From JBDTSW01 sp963782605 (GTDB lineage Bacteria; Actinomycetota; Thermoleophilia; Solirubrobacterales; 70-9), in the NCBI GenBank assembly GCA_963782605.1, contig CAWAKK010000006.1, positions 1 to 64,000 on the forward strand: 64,000 nucleotides of DNA, in the 5' to 3' direction. The translations under genes were made by a program, and so were the position numbers. Under the pieces are notes generated by a model. That model was not told the DNA's origin. It made no database searches and saw only the letters and a list, made by a program, of their open reading frames with translations. Below are positions 63,932-64,000 of this stretch, one piece after another (position 1 is the first letter of the stretch; every line of letters begins with the position of its first letter).

Positions 63932-64000
63932 ATGCCGATAGAGGTTCGCTATTACACCGATCCGGCCTGCTCCTGGTCGTGGGGATCCGAGCCAAAGCTT
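63932..64000 (+). CDS. DsbA-family protein, N-terminal fragment (runs off right edge)
   Basis: The ATG at 63,932 opens MPIEVRYYTDPACSWSWGSE then PKL. YYTDPxCxWSW resembles the start of DsbA/FrnE-like thioredoxin-fold proteins. The usual second cysteine of the CxxC site is Ser here (C-S-W-S), so disulfide exchange would need another residue. Only 23 codons are visible. Confidence 0.6.
   Translation, partial: MPIEVRYYTDPACSWSWGSEPKL

Noticed and set aside
63955..64000. Restriction-type sites GGATCC and AAGCTT at the right edge, possibly a cloning end
   Set aside because: The coding frame of the DsbA-like gene runs through both without disturbance, so they are likely chance.

Overview
The window does not read as one genome. 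It looks like three pieces of DNA from different bacteria joined end to end, as happens in a metagenome assembly. Piece A (1 to about 4,600) resembles a planctomycete: a BlaI-type repressor next to an M56 metallopeptidase fused to WD40 repeats, a MoaD-like carrier beside a sialidase-like propeller protein, and long near-perfect intergenic palindromes. Piece B (about 4,600 to 13,473) resembles an actinobacterium of the Acidimicrobiia type: the C-terminal part of a gyrA, a TadE/G-like gene, a DUF3566 gene, tRNA-Ile, corA, hisN and an M23/DUF4214 peptidase. It ends after the first ~25 codons of a Fur-family gene. Piece C (about 13,473 to 64,000) is a very GC-rich actinobacterial chromosome segment around the replication origin, probably class Thermoleophilia. 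The two joins cut through genes, no mobile element lies at either, and the window carries a second gyrA (37,206) and a second tRNA-Ile(GAU) (24,889). The taxonomic labels are inferences from gene content and protein style; no database was searched.

Reading-frame quality follows the same boundaries. Pieces A and B have single-base frame breaks in almost every gene, mostly in G or C runs, so most of their 'broken' genes are probably intact in nature. Piece C has about eight such breaks in 50 kb.

Piece C in order: an incomplete sulfatase diverging from a metallo-beta-lactamase/rhodanese fusion; a GroES-like gene; a minus-strand block with GtrA, an alkaline-phosphatase-superfamily enzyme and three small membrane proteins; a 38-residue gene with a strong terminator; an RTX-like Ca-binding protein; a LiaFSR-like envelope-stress operon; a bifunctional nuclease, SRPBCC protein, tRNA-Ile and pdxH. 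Then comes the classic origin region: parB, parA, rsmG, khpB, yidC, yidD, rnpA and rpmH on the minus strand, and dnaA, dnaN, recF, a DUF721 gene, gyrB and gyrA on the plus strand.

After gyrA and a DrrAB-type ABC exporter lies the most unusual part of the window: a tight plus-strand cluster (42,149-49,130) of six sulfotransferases and two glycosyltransferase-like genes, mostly with overlapping stops and starts. It probably builds or modifies a sulfated glycan or lipid. A terminator-ended, hairpin-rich transcript of unknown identity follows (about 49,141-49,420).

The right end holds HNH, pheA and an anchored secreted protein, then a cell-wall signalling operon: a membrane kinase, fhaA, fhaB, PP2C phosphatase, rodA/ftsW, a class B penicillin-binding protein, a PASTA kinase and ddl. 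A divergent third kinase and the start of a DsbA-like gene end the window. Many piece C starts sit 6-8 bases after a TANNNT box without a Shine-Dalgarno sequence, which points to leaderless mRNAs.
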